Shown: positions 47,841-58,593, numbered from the stretch's first letter. The stretch is DNA of 64,000 nucleotides from Gluconacetobacter liquefaciens (GCF_003350405.1 NZ_QQAW01000007.1:62001-126000); one strand, 5' to 3'. Notes: generated from the letters alone by a model not told the origin. Numbers and translations: made by a program.

Positions 47841-50057
47841 TCATGCCTTGTTACGGGGCCGGTACTGAACGAGATTCGTGCTGTCCGGCAGGCGGAAGCG
47901 GCTGACGAGGTGGGTCATCCTGTCCGTCTCGCCCGCCAGGCGGCGGGAGGCAGCGCGGGAATGTTCGGCCACGGCGGCATTGCGCTGCGTCACCTGGTCC
48001 ATGTCGCTGACCGTGATGTTGATCTGGGTCAGGGTAGAGGCTTGTTCCTGCCCGGCCGTCAGGATCTGGTTCAGGTTATCGCTGATCTCGGCGATGAAGC
48101 GGGAAATATCCTGAAGCGCCTTGCCGGTTTCGGTAACACGTTTCGAGCCGGTCTTGATGTCCGATGTCGTGGTCCTGACCAGGGTGCCGATTTCCTTCGC
48201 CGCCTGGGCGCAGCGTTGCGACAGGGCCCGGACTTCGCTGGCGACGACGGCGAAGCCCTTGCCCGCATCGCCGGCCCGGGCGGCCTCGACGGCGGCGTTG
48301 AGGGCCAGGATATTGGTCTGAAAAGCGATGACGTCGATCGTCTCGACAATGGCGACGATCTGTTTCGAGTTGTCCTCGATCCGCAGCATGGCAGTCTGGG
48401 TCTGCTGCATGATATCGGACGAACTGCTGGCGGAACCGCGAGCCTGCACGCCGATCTTCTGCGCATCGCTGATCTGCTGGACGGATTCGCTGACGCTCTC
48501 GGTCAGTTCGTTGACCGCTGCCGCCGTCTGCTCCAGCGAGGCGGCCTGCTGCTCCGTCCGCTTGGCCAGGGTTTCGGCTTCGGTCGCAAGCTGCCCGGTG
48601 CTCGTGCTGATGCTGCGGCCCATGCCGGCGATTTCGGACAGCGCCTCGGCGAGTTGGCGCACCGACTGGTTGAAATTCTGCCGCAATGGCTCGAATTCGG
48701 GCGGCAGGGCGGTGTTGATCTGGCAGGAGAGATCGCCCCTGGCCAGATTGTCGAGCCCGTCTCCCATGGTCCTGATGACGTTGTTGATATTGCGGATCTT
48801 GGTTTCCTCTTCCTGCCTCGTCTTCTGCTGAAGCTGCTCATGCTGGGTTCGGGCTTCCGTCGCACGTTCTTCCGCCTCCCGGCCTCTCAGGAGCGTCTTG
48901 CGAAAGCCTTCCAGGCCCTGGGCGACCATGCCGATTTCGTCGCCGCGTCCAGTGCCGGGAACCGCCCTGTCATATTGGCCCAGGGTCAGATCGGAAACTG
49001 CCGCCAGCAGGTTGCGGAACGGCTCCCTGATCAGCTTCCGCGAGATGAAATAGACGATGAGAACGGAAAGGATCATCAGCAGCACGCCGGAAATCAGCAG
49101 GGCGACGATGTTGTTCATCACCGGTGCATCCAGCGCGGCACGGGGGATGTCGACGACGAGGGTCCAGACATTGCTGAAGCCGGGGATCTGGAAGGGAACC
49201 ATCACCCGCTCCAGGCCCCCGTCATGAAAACCACGGATGATCCGGACCTTGCGGCTGGAAATCGCTTGCGATAGCTCGGCTTTTCCGTCGTCCGTGTAGG
49301 GCTGGAGCAGGCGCTTCTTGTCAGGGTGCGAAATCCAGACCATGTCCTGGGACAGAAGCGAAATGCTCTTGCTGCCGAAGACGTCGGATGAGCCGAGAAG
49401 GGTGACGATCCAGTCCAGGGGGGTATCGATCCCGGTCACGCCGATTTTCTTGCCGTCGAAGACCAGCGGATAGGAAAACGAGATCATCTCCACGCCGCTG
49501 CCTTCGTCGATATAGGGCTCCGTCAGAATGGGCTCGCCGCTGGCCATCGGTTGGGTGAACCAGCTCTGGCTGTAATGCTCGTCGACGGCGTTGAAATCGA
49601 TCGATCCATCCGGCTTGCGGACATAATAGGGATTGAGAATGCCATGGCTGTTGGTCCCCGGCGCATTGAGTGGCTTCTGCCCGTCGAACCCGCCGGGAAT
49701 TTCCTCCATCCAAACGGCATAGAGGTTGGGGGAGCGGATCTCGGCTTCGCGAAGCAGGCTGACGACCTCGGTCCGGCTGGCCGTTCCGGCCTTGTGGCTT
49801 GCTTCCAGGGCCACCTTGTTGGCGCGTGCGATATCGTTATGGTCCAGCAGGCGCCGCGTGATCTGGTCGACCAAAATCTGGCTGCGGGAGGTCGCTTCGG
49901 AAAAAACACTTTTTTCGACTTGAGACTTCATCATCCATGCCGATATCGTCATGGCCACGACCTGTATGGCAATGAAGGCCAGCCCGCATATCAGAACAAT
50001 TCGTGCAGACAGGTTGTTCCATGAACGACGTTCTGAATGACCGGGCATAAAAAGCAT
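47841..50057 (-). CDS. Methyl-accepting chemotaxis protein with periplasmic dCache sensor
   Basis: A 738-aa chemoreceptor. The first membrane helix is near residues 10-35 ([23 protein letters not shown]). The periplasmic part (about 40-315) has dCache features: [73 protein letters not shown] second helix near 316-340, a HAMP domain and a signalling tip (about residue 615, [26 protein letters not shown]) follow. It has no C-terminal CheR/CheB pentapeptide. It would report a small ligand to CheA; the ligand is unknown. Confidence 0.9.
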   Translation of the reverse strand: MLFMPGHSERRSWNNLSARIVLICGLAFIAIQVVAMTISAWMMKSQVEKSVFSEATSRSQILVDQITRRLLDHNDIARANKVALEASHKAGTASRTEVVSLLREAEIRSPNLYAVWMEEIPGGFDGQKPLNAPGTNSHGILNPYYVRKPDGSIDFNAVDEHYSQSWFTQPMASGEPILTEPYIDEGSGVEMISFSYPLVFDGKKIGVTGIDTPLDWIVTLLGSSDVFGSKSISLLSQDMVWISHPDKKRLLQPYTDDGKAELSQAISSRKVRIIRGFHDGGLERVMVPFQIPGFSNVWTLVVDIPRAALDAPVMNNIVALLISGVLLMILSVLIVYFISRKLIREPFRNLLAAVSDLTLGQYDRAVPGTGRGDEIGMVAQGLEGFRKTLLRGREAEERATEARTQHEQLQQKTRQEEETKIRNINNVIRTMGDGLDNLARGDLSCQINTALPPEFEPLRQNFNQSVRQLAEALSEIAGMGRSISTSTGQLATEAETLAKRTEQQAASLEQTAAAVNELTESVSESVQQISDAQKIGVQARGSASSSSDIMQQTQTAMLRIEDNSKQIVAIVETIDVIAFQTNILALNAAVEAARAGDAGKGFAVVASEVRALSQRCAQAAKEIGTLVRTTTSDIKTGSKRVTETGKALQDISRFIAEISDNLNQILTAGQEQASTLTQINITVSDMDQVTQRNAAVAEHSRAASRRLAGETDRMTHLVSRFRLPDSTNLVQYRPRNKA

Positions 50058-50416
50058 TATCCTTTATGGTCTTGTTACTTTTCGGAATCGGAATGATATT
50101 TCCGCTATCGGCCTGCCGATGGTGGCGATTGTGTCGGTCACATTGGAAAGTCAGGCCATGGCCGCCAGACCTGGATCGGAGGATGACAGGGCATGCCGGG
50201 GCCCGGCGAAGGTGTCCGAAACGGCGCGCCGTTCCATGCCGCTCGGTCGGCGGTATGCGGGCATGTCATGGAGAGCTTCCGACATGACGATCCTGAACGT
50301 TAACAGTCAGCTAACCTAACATATCGTTTGCTTCTGTAAATGAACTAATGCGCCTGCCGCGCAGCACGGAAGGCGCGGACGGTGCGCCGCCGGCGTGCAT
50401 TTTCAGGCACAGATAT
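50058..50416. other. Gap between the chemoreceptor and guanine deaminase
   Basis: About 360 bases with no gene that I can support. The stretch near 50290-50345 is AT-rich (AACGTTAACAGTCAGCTAAC and ATATCGTTTGC) and could carry a promoter. No clear terminator hairpin with T tract, repeat or operator palindrome is visible. Confidence 0.45.
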
Positions 50417-51769
50417 TCAGGCCGGCTGGCCGGCCGGGGCATCGCGGTCATGTACCAGCGCGCCGGCCACATATGTTGCACGGACGCTGCGGTCGTCGCC
50501 CAGCATCATCAGCACGAACAGCAGGTCCTCGATTGTTTGGCACTGCTCGGCGCGCTGGGCCATCAGCGGCGTGGCATGCGGGTCGAGCACGCACAGATCG
50601 GCCTCCATCCCGGGCGAGATGGTGCCGATCCTGTCGTCCAGATACAGCGCGTGGGCGCCGCCGGCCGTCGCCAGCCAGAAGGCCTGGGCCGGATGCAGCC
50701 GCCGGCCGGTCGATTGCGCGACCTTGTAGGCTTCGTTCAGTGTTTGCAATTGCGACAGGCTGGTGCCGGCACCGACATCGGTGCCCAGGCCCACACGTAC
50801 CGGCCGGCGCGGGTCAAGCGCGTCGAACAGGCGAAAGGCGCCGCTGCCCAGAAACAGGTTCGAGGTCGGGCAATGCGCCAGCGCGCATCCGGCCGCGTGG
50901 CAGGTATGGAATGTACCTTCGTCGATATGGACCCCATGGCCCAGTACGCTGCGCGGCCCGACAAGCCCGGCATGGGCATAGACGTCGAGATAGGAAGCGC
51001 GGTTGGGAAACAGATGGCTGATCCACTCGACCTCCGCCAGGTTTTCCGACAGGTGGGTCTGCATGAACAGCCCTTCGCGCTGGCGCAGCAGGCTGCCCGC
51101 GAGGTCGAGCTGTTCTTCGGTGCTGGTGGCGGCGAAGCGCGGGGTGACGGCATAGAGTTGCCGCCCGTGCTGGTGCCAGCGGTCGATCAGGGCCAGGGAT
51201 TCGTCATAGCCGCGCTGGGGCGTGTCGCGCAGGTTGGCGGGCGCGTTGCGGTCCATCAGCACTTTTCCCGCGACCATGCGGGTATTCAGGCGCGCCGATT
51301 CGGTAAAGAACGCATCGACCGACTGGGGATGGACCGTGCAGTACACGGCGGCGCTGGTGGTGCCGGCACGCAGCAATTCGCGCAGGAAGCGTCGCGCCAC
51401 GTCGGATGCGTAATCCGGGTCGGCATAACGGGCCTCGGTGGGAAAAGTATAGCGCTCCAGCCATTCCAGAAGCTGCTCGCCATAGGCTGCGATCATGGGC
51501 AGTTGCGGGTAATGAACGTGGGTATCGACGAACCCGGCCGAAATGATCCCGTCGCCCCAATGTGTGATCGGCGTATCGGGCGGCAGCGTATCGCGTAGCG
51601 CGTCGAAGGCGCCGAACTGCGTGATGCGGCCATCCTCGATCAGGATCAGCGCGTCGGCTTCATACACCAGCGCCTGCGCAGGATCGGCCATGAACGGATT
51701 GGCGCCGAAGGTGACAGCGCGGCCGCGCAGGGCATGGCGGGCGGGCGTAGGGGGCAGGGACGGGATCAT
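50417..51769 (-). CDS. guaD: Guanine deaminase
   Basis: A 450-aa amidohydrolase. Metal ligands and guanine-deaminase signatures are visible: GFVDTHVHYPQLPMIAAYGEQLLEWLERYTFPTEARYAD, FMQTHLSENLAEVEW, VLGHGVHIDEGTFHTC, GCALAHCPTSNLFLGSG and GLGTDVGAGTSLS. These fit GuaD, which turns guanine to xanthine using zinc. Length is normal. A second homolog lies at 54177-55589 on the opposite strand, with a FUSC-type exporter between. Confidence 0.92.
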   Translation of the reverse strand: MIPSLPPTPARHALRGRAVTFGANPFMADPAQALVYEADALILIEDGRITQFGAFDALRDTLPPDTPITHWGDGIISAGFVDTHVHYPQLPMIAAYGEQLLEWLERYTFPTEARYADPDYASDVARRFLRELLRAGTTSAAVYCTVHPQSVDAFFTESARLNTRMVAGKVLMDRNAPANLRDTPQRGYDESLALIDRWHQHGRQLYAVTPRFAATSTEEQLDLAGSLLRQREGLFMQTHLSENLAEVEWISHLFPNRASYLDVYAHAGLVGPRSVLGHGVHIDEGTFHTCHAAGCALAHCPTSNLFLGSGAFRLFDALDPRRPVRVGLGTDVGAGTSLSQLQTLNEAYKVAQSTGRRLHPAQAFWLATAGGAHALYLDDRIGTISPGMEADLCVLDPHATPLMAQRAEQCQTIEDLLFVLMMLGDDRSVRATYVAGALVHDRDAPAGQPA

Positions 51770-51854
51770 GATCGGGGTACTCGGTCTGGCTCGATCCGAT
51801 CAGTGTTGCCCGTTTTGTGTCGGCAGGAAAAGGCGGCACGCCGGGCGGACAGGT

Positions 51855-54071
51855 CTAGGTGGGCGGACGGTAGGACGACGACGTATCGAGAAACGTCGCA
51901 TTGGCATCCAATTCGTTCGAAATGACCAGCAGATAGGCAATGGCGCGGGTCAGTTCGATGCGGGCACCGATATTGGGTTCCCGGGCCTCGATGCCGCGCA
52001 GGCTGGCCACGGCAAGGCGGGCCGCCTGCGCCGTGCGGCCGTGCTTTCCGGTGAACTGTGCCATCCGGCGCAGGACGAGGAGCAGCGGACGGTGCGCCTG
52101 GAGAGGCAGTTGATTGCGGGCCAGTACGGTGCGCACGCGGATGATGTTCAGCCCGATCGTCATGACCGAGAGCGTGCCCTGCAGATAGGCCTCGATGGTC
52201 GGTGTCGGTGTGGGGCCGGCATGACGGATCAGCCGGGCGAAGCGGTCGGTGTTCAGCCCGATCCAGTCATGGGTCTGCGGAATGGGCATCGCCGACGCCA
52301 GATGGTGCAGGTCGTACAGATTATGTTCACGCATGCGCAGGCGCTCGGTCCTGCTGCTGAAAGGCAGGATGGTGCGGAAGATCAGCACGGAGAACCCGAT
52401 GCTGGCCAGTAGCGAGAGCGAGGAATTGAAATACGCGATCTCGTTCAGCCGGCCCTGGTTCGACGGACCGATCAGGTTGGAAAGGAAGAGGGTATAGGAC
52501 GCGGCGGCGCCGGCTGTGGCCGGGTTGCGGGTGGCCAGCCCACCGGCGATCATCGGCAGTGCCAGGCAGGCCGCCAGGACCTCGAAATCCGCCGGACGCG
52601 GCAGGATCAGCATGACCAGGACGAACGAGACCCCGACCGCCCACACCGCGCCAAGCAGGAAGTTCATGGTGCCCAGGACCGGGTTTTCGCGGGTGGCGAA
52701 CAGGCCGCAGGTCAGGGCGACCATGATGATGAAGGCCAGACCGCTCGGCCAGGCGGTGATTTCCCAGATCAGTCCCGCCGAGGTAATCGCGACGGCGGCG
52801 CGAATGCCGTTATGGGCCGCTTCCTTGAGGTCGCGATGCGCTTTCAGGCGGAAATGAAAACGGTCTCCACGGATGACACGGTGGCTGGCATCGAATTCCT
52901 CCAGCGCCTGCTGGAGTTCCGCCAGCAGTTCCTCCAGCGCGCTGTGCAGGATGCGCCCATCCAGCAGCGACTGGATCTCGGGGCTGTCGGGCGGGTGCTG
53001 GCCGCTGCTTTCCTCGGTCAGCGCATTGACGATCTGCTGGCGGCAGACGCCGCGCAGCGCGCGCAGGTCGGCCAGCACCTCCGGCAGGTCTTCGTCCTGT
53101 TTCAGGCGAGGCGGCAGGCCCTGAAGATAGGTGCGCACCAGCAGCGACGTTTCGGTAAAGCCCGCGTGGGCCGTACCCAGCGCACGCAGGCGCGCGGTCA
53201 TGCCCAGCCCGCGCGACAGCAGCACCGATACCGTGGCCAGGGCGGCGCGCGCATGATCGCCCTCATGCCCGTGCGGCCCCATCTCGATCTCGCTGAACTC
53301 GATCTGGTCGTTGATCGTCAGGATGGTGCCGAACAGGGCGCGCGAGCGGACGAAGGCTTCCTCGTTGCCGGCCAGCAGGTCGGCAATGGCGTTGGAGGAA
53401 CTGGTCAGAGCCGAGAGCAACTTCTCGCGAATATTGCGGCGCGCGGTATCGGCCAGGTTATGGGACAGCAGGCCGGCGATCAGACTTTCGCACGTAATGC
53501 CCAGCACGATGTAGGTCGAGCGCGACATTGCGATCATGAACACGTCGTTCGGGTCGCGTACGGCATCCAGCGCGATGATGGCGCAGGTATAGCCTGACAG
53601 TACCAGCGCGTAGGAGCGGAAGTTGCGCACCAGCGTGGCCACGCTGCAGCACAGGCCGATCCATATGCCGATCGCCGGAAAGAACAGCCACGGCGCCTGT
53701 GGAAAGGCCGCCACCAGCGCGACGGCGGAAATAGCGCCGATGGCGGTGCCCACCAGGCGCCATCGCGCTTTCGACAGGCTCTCGCCGCGCGATCCCTGCG
53801 CGACGATCCACACGGTCATCGGCGCCCATTGCGGGTCGTCCAGTTCCATCCACATCGCCAGGATCAGCGACAGGATGGCGGCGGCGGTCGTGCGTAGCGC
53901 AAAGCCGACTGCCTCGGCCTTGGGGGCATATAGCCACCGCAGATGGCTCAGCCGCCCGGCTCCCGGTGGTCGGAGAGTCGGCGGGCGCCATGACAGGAGG
54001 CGATCCAGCATGCTGAGGGCAAAGGCGGGGAAGACGGGCACGGCGTGAGGGGTATCCGGCGGCAGGGGCAA
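51855..54071 (-). CDS. FUSC-family inner-membrane protein (AaeB/YccC-like exporter)
   Basis: A 738-aa protein with the FUSC plan: two sets of about five to six membrane helices (residues about 45-200 and 430-590) separated by and followed by cytoplasmic domains. Typical segments are LRTTAAAILSLILAMWMELDDPQWAPMTVWIVAQGSRGESLSKARWRLVGTAIGAISAVAL (N half) and GIRAAVAITSAGLIWEITAWPSGLAFIIMVALTCGLFATRENP (C half). Relatives export aromatic carboxylic acids. The substrate here is unknown. It is flanked by two guanine-deaminase-like genes, which suggests possible export of purines or related aromatics (inference). Confidence 0.82.
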   Translation of the reverse strand: MPLPPDTPHAVPVFPAFALSMLDRLLSWRPPTLRPPGAGRLSHLRWLYAPKAEAVGFALRTTAAAILSLILAMWMELDDPQWAPMTVWIVAQGSRGESLSKARWRLVGTAIGAISAVALVAAFPQAPWLFFPAIGIWIGLCCSVATLVRNFRSYALVLSGYTCAIIALDAVRDPNDVFMIAMSRSTYIVLGITCESLIAGLLSHNLADTARRNIREKLLSALTSSSNAIADLLAGNEEAFVRSRALFGTILTINDQIEFSEIEMGPHGHEGDHARAALATVSVLLSRGLGMTARLRALGTAHAGFTETSLLVRTYLQGLPPRLKQDEDLPEVLADLRALRGVCRQQIVNALTEESSGQHPPDSPEIQSLLDGRILHSALEELLAELQQALEEFDASHRVIRGDRFHFRLKAHRDLKEAAHNGIRAAVAITSAGLIWEITAWPSGLAFIIMVALTCGLFATRENPVLGTMNFLLGAVWAVGVSFVLVMLILPRPADFEVLAACLALPMIAGGLATRNPATAGAAASYTLFLSNLIGPSNQGRLNEIAYFNSSLSLLASIGFSVLIFRTILPFSSRTERLRMREHNLYDLHHLASAMPIPQTHDWIGLNTDRFARLIRHAGPTPTPTIEAYLQGTLSVMTIGLNIIRVRTVLARNQLPLQAHRPLLLVLRRMAQFTGKHGRTAQAARLAVASLRGIEAREPNIGARIELTRAIAYLLVISNELDANATFLDTSSSYRPPT

Positions 54072-54176
54072 TTCACGATTAGACTAGGTCACGCTTCTCC
54101 GGGACGATAGCCAGACTGTGTATATCAGTCATAAGCAGCGGAAGTCGCATGGCCGAACCGCCGCAGGGAGAGATGA

Positions 54177-55589
54177 ATGACCGATCAATGGCCCGCCTCA
54201 CATCGTTCCGGTCCGCATGCGTGGACGGACCTGCGGAACTGCGTGGTATCCGGCGACTGGTTCCATGCACCGGCCGCCGGCCGGCTGGAGCGGATGGCTG
54301 GCGGATTGCTGGAAATCGGTGCCGATGGGCGGATCGCTGCGGTCTGCCATGCGGGCAGCGAAGAGCATCGCACCCTGGCGCGGGAGGCGGCACAGGCAGG
54401 CCGACTGGTGACGCTGGACGGCCTCCTGATCCCTGGCCTGGTCGACCTGCATGTGCACGCGCCGCAATATCCGCAACTCGGCAAGGGGCTGGACCAGCCG
54501 CTGGAGGTCTGGTTGCAACGCTACACCTTCCCGCTGGAAGCGCGCTACGCCGACCGCCTGTTCGCGCGGTCGGTCTATCGGCGCCTCGTGGCCGATCTGC
54601 TGGCGGGGGGCACCACCACGGCGCTGTATTTCGCCAGCCGGCATGTGGAGGCGACGTGCGAACTGGCCGATGCCTGCATCGAGGCCCGGCAACGGGCGCT
54701 GGTGGGGCGGGTGGTGATGGACAATCCCGATCAGTGCCCGGATTTCTACCGCGACGCCTCGGTGGCCGAGGGGGTGGCCGCCACGCGGGCGGTCGCGGCG
54801 CATATCGCGGCCCATCCCGCCAATACCGGCTGGGTGCGGCCGGTCATCACCCCGCGCTTCCTGCCCTCATGCACCGACGACATGCTGCGCGCGCTCGGCC
54901 ATCTGGCCGGGGAGTGCGGTTGCCATGTGCAGACCCATTGTGCGGAAAGCGATTGGGCGCGCGATTACGGCCAGGATCGTTTCGGGCATAGCGATATGGA
55001 GGCCCTGGACCGTTTCGGCCTGTTGACCCGCAATACGGTGCTGGCCCATGGCAATTTCATTACCGGGTCCGACATGGACCTGCTGGCCCGGCGGGGCGGG
55101 GCTGTGGCGCATTGCCCGCTGTCGAACGCCTGGTTCGCCAATGCGGTCTTTCCGCTGCGCGCCGCGCTGGACAAGGGCGTGCGGGTGGGACTGGGGACCG
55201 ATATCGCAGGCGGCCCTTCAGCCTCGATGATGGGGGCGATGCGCATGACGGTGGCCGCGTCGCGCATGCTGCGCGACGGCGTGGACCCTGACCGGCCGGC
55301 GGCAGAGCGCGGCCGGCCGGGAAGCGCGGTGGACATGATGACGGCTTTCCATCTGGCCACGGCAGGCGGGGGCGACGCGTTGGACCTTCCCGTGGGCCGC
55401 TTCGCCCCCGGCCAGCATTTCGATGCCCTGCGCATCGACCCCGACGCCTCGCTAGGCACCATGCGGCTATGGGGCGACGAGAGCGATGAAGACTTGCTGG
55501 CCACGGCGCTCTATACGGCGTCGCGCGCCAATATCACCCATGTCTGGACCGATGGGCAGCAGACGGGGCAGGGGGCGCGGCCCGCATAG
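54177..55589 (+). CDS. Second guanine deaminase-like amidohydrolase
   Basis: A 470-aa protein clearly related to GuaD: GLVDLHVHAPQYPQLGKGLDQPLEVWLQRYTFPLEARYADRLF, HVQTHCAESDWARDY, VLAHGNFITGSDMDLLARRGGAVAHCPLSNAWFANAVFPL and GLGTDIAGGPSASM keep the zinc ligands. It differs from the first copy in about half of its residues, so a different purine or pterin substrate is possible. A GCAGGGAGAG ribosome site precedes ATG 54177. It is divergent from the FUSC gene. Confidence 0.85.
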   Translation: MTDQWPASHRSGPHAWTDLRNCVVSGDWFHAPAAGRLERMAGGLLEIGADGRIAAVCHAGSEEHRTLAREAAQAGRLVTLDGLLIPGLVDLHVHAPQYPQLGKGLDQPLEVWLQRYTFPLEARYADRLFARSVYRRLVADLLAGGTTTALYFASRHVEATCELADACIEARQRALVGRVVMDNPDQCPDFYRDASVAEGVAATRAVAAHIAAHPANTGWVRPVITPRFLPSCTDDMLRALGHLAGECGCHVQTHCAESDWARDYGQDRFGHSDMEALDRFGLLTRNTVLAHGNFITGSDMDLLARRGGAVAHCPLSNAWFANAVFPLRAALDKGVRVGLGTDIAGGPSASMMGAMRMTVAASRMLRDGVDPDRPAAERGRPGSAVDMMTAFHLATAGGGDALDLPVGRFAPGQHFDALRIDPDASLGTMRLWGDESDEDLLATALYTASRANITHVWTDGQQTGQGARPA

Positions 55590-55598
55590 CGTAGCCGG

Positions 55599-56549
55599 TT
55601 ACGCAGGTTGTGTGGCCAGCAGGCGTTCGACTTCCTGCCGGGTCGGCGCGGCGTCCGAGGCGCCCCGGCGTGTGGTGGCCAGGGCGCCGCAGGCGGCCGC
55701 GTAACGCGTCGCGCCGGCCAGATCCATGCCCGATGACAGCGCGACCGCCAGGCCACCATTGAAGCAGTCGCCGGCCGCCGTGCTGTCCACGGCATCGACA
55801 GTAAAGGGCGACACGAATCCATGTCCGTATTCGTCTGAATACAGAACGCCCCGCGCGCCCAGTTTCACGATGGCCCGTCGCAGACCCAGGCGGTGCAGTC
55901 TGTCGGCCGCATGGCGTGCGCTTTCCGCGTCATGCGGGCGCAGGCCGGTCAGGCGTTCCGTTTCGGTCTCGTTCGGTGTCATCAGTTCGGCGAGGGGAAA
56001 CAGGTCTGCGGGCAGTCCATCCTGCGGCACCGGTGCGGGGTCGAGAATCAGCCGCGCGCCGGCTTGCATGACGGCCTGGGCGGCCGCGCGCAGCGCGTCC
56101 AGGGGAATTTCGCATTGCATCAGGACGATTGTGCCTGGTGCCAGAAGGGGCACCAGGCGGGCGATATCGGTGCCGTCGATCGCCATATTGGCACCGCCCA
56201 CGACGACGATCGTGTTTTCGCCGCCCGAGTCGGTACAGATCATCGCGAGTCCCGTCAGGTCGCCGGCCGAGCGGTATAAATTTTCGGCGCCGACACCATG
56301 CCGCCGGAGCGAATCGGCCGCGAAATCAGCCAGCGGATCGTCTCCCGTCCGGCCCACAAGCCGCACATCGGCGCCCAGCCGGGCCGCCGCGACGGCCTGA
56401 TTGGCGCCTTTGCCGCCCAGACCGAGCCCGGCATCGTGTGCATGCAAGGTTTCGCCCGGAACGGGAAAGTGATTCACGCGTGCGCTGACGTCGATATTGA
56501 CGCTTCCGAACGCGATGATTGACGGTTTATTACTTCTTGTAACGCTCAT
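55599..56549 (-). CDS. rbsK: Ribokinase
   Basis: A 316-aa PfkB-family sugar kinase. The N-terminal glycine motif is GLGLGGKGANQAVAAARLG, the phosphate clamp is MVIDGTDIARLV-type, the ribokinase TPNETETERLTG is present and the catalytic anion hole is DSTAAGDCFNGGLAVALSSG, with the base Asp in AAGD (usually GAGD). It phosphorylates ribose from nucleoside breakdown, which suits the adjacent guanine deaminases. It is convergent with the second deaminase, nine bases between stops. Confidence 0.9.
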   Translation of the reverse strand: MSVTRSNKPSIIAFGSVNIDVSARVNHFPVPGETLHAHDAGLGLGGKGANQAVAAARLGADVRLVGRTGDDPLADFAADSLRRHGVGAENLYRSAGDLTGLAMICTDSGGENTIVVVGGANMAIDGTDIARLVPLLAPGTIVLMQCEIPLDALRAAAQAVMQAGARLILDPAPVPQDGLPADLFPLAELMTPNETETERLTGLRPHDAESARHAADRLHRLGLRRAIVKLGARGVLYSDEYGHGFVSPFTVDAVDSTAAGDCFNGGLAVALSSGMDLAGATRYAAACGALATTRRGASDAAPTRQEVERLLATQPA

Positions 56550-56689
56550 CGTTGGTCGTTCCCGTTAAAAATAAAAAATGTTTCGTAAGAATTATTTGTC
56601 TGCGCTGTCATTCCAAGATACTTATGATAAAGAAGCGACGCGAATCGGTGATGTCGTAAGAAGTCATAATAACAGAATGGAATTTCGGT
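56550..56689. promoter_or_regulatory. AT-rich promoter region of the MucR gene
   Basis: 140 bases, much more AT-rich than the surroundings (TTAAAAATAAAAAATG, AAGAATTATTTG). MucR proteins bind AT-rich DNA and commonly repress their own genes, so this is a plausible autoregulatory region and also the rbsK promoter. No specific site is claimed. Confidence 0.5.
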
Positions 56690-57175
56690 ATGTCGGAAAT
56701 CGAGCAGGGTGCCTCTTTGTTGGAACTCACGGCGCAGATCGTATCCGCGCATGTTTCGAACAACAGCGTAGTCGCCGATGGCGTGCCTGATTTGATCCGG
56801 CAGGTCTATCAGGCGCTGACCTCGCTCGGCCAGGTTGCGCCGGAGCCTGAGAAGCTGCAGCCGGCAGTGCCGATCAAACGGTCGGTCTTCCCGGACTACA
56901 TCGTCTGTCTCGAAGACGGAAAGAAGCTGAAGATGCTAAAGCGGCATCTGCAAAGCGCGTACGGCATGACGCCGGACCAGTATCGCGAGCGTTGGGGCCT
57001 GCCCACGGATTACCCGATGGTCGCCCCGAACTACGCCGAACGCCGCTCCACCCTGGCGCGGGAAATTGGGCTGGGCCGCAAGATCACCGCGACGGTGGAA
57101 GAAACGCCGACCGAGAACGATGCCGCCGCCAAGCCGGCCCGCCGTGGGCGCAAGCCGGCCGCGCCGCAGGAGTAA
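56690..57175 (+). CDS. mucR: MucR/Ros-family transcriptional regulator
   Basis: A 161-aa MucR-type zinc-finger-like regulator. The N-terminal oligomerising half reads LLELTAQIVSAHVSNN and VPDLIRQVYQALTSLG. The finger region is PDYIVCLEDGKKLKMLKRHLQSAYGMTPDQYRERWGLPTDYPMVAPNYAERRSTLAREIGLGRK. The second cysteine position of the Ros finger is Asp here, so zinc binding may be weak, as in some other MucR proteins. A Lys/Arg/Ala-rich tail ends it. MucR is a nucleoid-type silencer controlling envelope and cell-cycle genes in alphaproteobacteria. Confidence 0.92.
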   Translation: MSEIEQGASLLELTAQIVSAHVSNNSVVADGVPDLIRQVYQALTSLGQVAPEPEKLQPAVPIKRSVFPDYIVCLEDGKKLKMLKRHLQSAYGMTPDQYRERWGLPTDYPMVAPNYAERRSTLAREIGLGRKITATVEETPTENDAAAKPARRGRKPAAPQE

Positions 57176-57211
57176 TCGTGCGGTTAGTGTCGCGGATCGT
57201 CCGGCAGTCCC

Positions 57212-58150
57212 ATGGCTGACCCCGATCTGGTGGTCGACCGGTTGCGTCTGCGCCGCCGACTGATCTTCTGGCGAGTGGGGGCGGTGGCCTCCTTCGTTCT
57301 GGCCTGGCTGGGGCTGGGTGGTCATACGCTGTTCCATCATACCCCCATGATTGGCAGCGACCACTTGGCCAGGGTCCGGGTCAGCGGGATCATCGGGTCG
57401 GACAATCGCAAGTTGATCGACCTGATCGACCGCGCAGCAAAGGCCGACAGGGTGCGTGGGCTGGTGCTGTCGGTCGACAGCCCGGGTGGCTCGGTCAGCG
57501 GTGGCGAGGCCCTGCACGACGCGGTGGCCCGCTTCGCCGCGCGCAAACCCGTCGTGGTGACGATGGGCGGGGTCGCGGCCTCGGCGGGTTACATGATTTC
57601 GGTGCCGGCGCAGCGTATCTTCGCCGGCCAGTCGACCCTGACCGGGTCGATCGGCGTGATCATGCAGGCCCCGGATGTCTCCGGCCTGCTGGATCGCGTG
57701 GGCGTGCGGGTGGACGAACTGGTGTCCGGTCCGCTGAAGGGGCAGCCTTCGGCCGTCCAGCCGCTGTCGCCTGAAGGGCGGCAGATGCTCCAGGGTGTCG
57801 TGGCAGACCTGTTCGACCAGTTCGTCGCGATGGTGGCAGATGGTCGGCATATGCCGGCCGACAAGGTGCGCACGCTGGCCGACGGTCGCCCCTATACCGG
57901 TCGGCAGGCGCTGCCTCTGGGGCTGATCGACCAGATCGGCACCGAGCGCGATGCCGTGGCCTGGCTGGCCCGCAGACAGCACCTTCCCGACACGGTTCCG
58001 GTTCTCGATCTGAAGGCGCCGGCCGAGGGAAAATGGATCCCGCGACTGACTCGCAGCATGCTCAGCGTCATTCTTGGTGAGGAATGGGCAGGATCTGTGG
58101 TATCGCAAGGTGTTGCGCTCGACGGAGCGGTCGCGCTCTGGAAACCTTGA
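57212..58150 (+). CDS. sppA: Signal peptide peptidase SppA
   Basis: A 312-aa S49-family serine peptidase. One N-terminal membrane helix ([20 protein letters not shown]) anchors it. The ClpP-like core has [64 protein letters not shown] (catalytic Ser of ASAGY) and [23 protein letters not shown]. The catalytic lysine of short-form SppA is in [10 protein letters not shown]. It degrades signal peptides. It precedes ihfB by 20 bp, an arrangement common in alphaproteobacteria. Confidence 0.92.
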   Translation: MADPDLVVDRLRLRRRLIFWRVGAVASFVLAWLGLGGHTLFHHTPMIGSDHLARVRVSGIIGSDNRKLIDLIDRAAKADRVRGLVLSVDSPGGSVSGGEALHDAVARFAARKPVVVTMGGVAASAGYMISVPAQRIFAGQSTLTGSIGVIMQAPDVSGLLDRVGVRVDELVSGPLKGQPSAVQPLSPEGRQMLQGVVADLFDQFVAMVADGRHMPADKVRTLADGRPYTGRQALPLGLIDQIGTERDAVAWLARRQHLPDTVPVLDLKAPAEGKWIPRLTRSMLSVILGEEWAGSVVSQGVALDGAVALWKP

Positions 58151-58170
58151 ATCGAAACGGGACAAGACGG

Positions 58171-58470
58171 ATGACCAAATCGGAGCTGATTGCCGAACTG
58201 GCTGCTGCCAATCCGCACCTTCTCGGCCGCGATGTCGAACTGATCGTTCAGACGATTTTCAGCGAGATCAGCGCGGCCCTGGCACGCGGGGACCGGGTGG
58301 AACTGCGCGGATTCGGGGCGTTCACGGTTAAAAAGCGTGATGCCCGCACCGGTCGCAATCCCCGCACCGGCGAAATGGTGGCGGTAGATGAAAAGGTCGT
58401 CCCGTTCTTCAAGGCCGGTAAGGAACTGCGCGAGCGGGTCAATGGCGTCGTCGATTCCGGAGAGGACTGA
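58171..58470 (+). CDS. ihfB: Integration host factor subunit beta
   Basis: A 99-aa DNA-bending protein. The sequence [68 protein letters not shown] has the IHF/HU body, the beta-arm and the RNPRTGE proline tip. The N-terminal SELIAE and C-terminal length mark the beta subunit. With IHF-alpha it bends DNA at specific sites and would assist sigma-54 promoters such as that of glnK. ATG 58171 is chosen as the conserved start. Confidence 0.95.
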   Translation: MTKSELIAELAAANPHLLGRDVELIVQTIFSEISAALARGDRVELRGFGAFTVKKRDARTGRNPRTGEMVAVDEKVVPFFKAGKELRERVNGVVDSGED

Positions 58471-58593
58471 CCGCCCACGCAGGATGGTTGCGACGTGGCA
58501 CGCCTCCGCGCGCCCGACGGAATGTTCTTGATACGTTCCAGGCTTGGCTGCTACCAATTCTTCTCCATGATTGGCGCCGGACGGCGAGGGTGC

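Noticed and set aside
47775-49274. Plus-strand open frame of 499 codons opposite the chemoreceptor
   Set aside because: Antisense shadow of the conserved signalling domain, with compositional bias and no motif.
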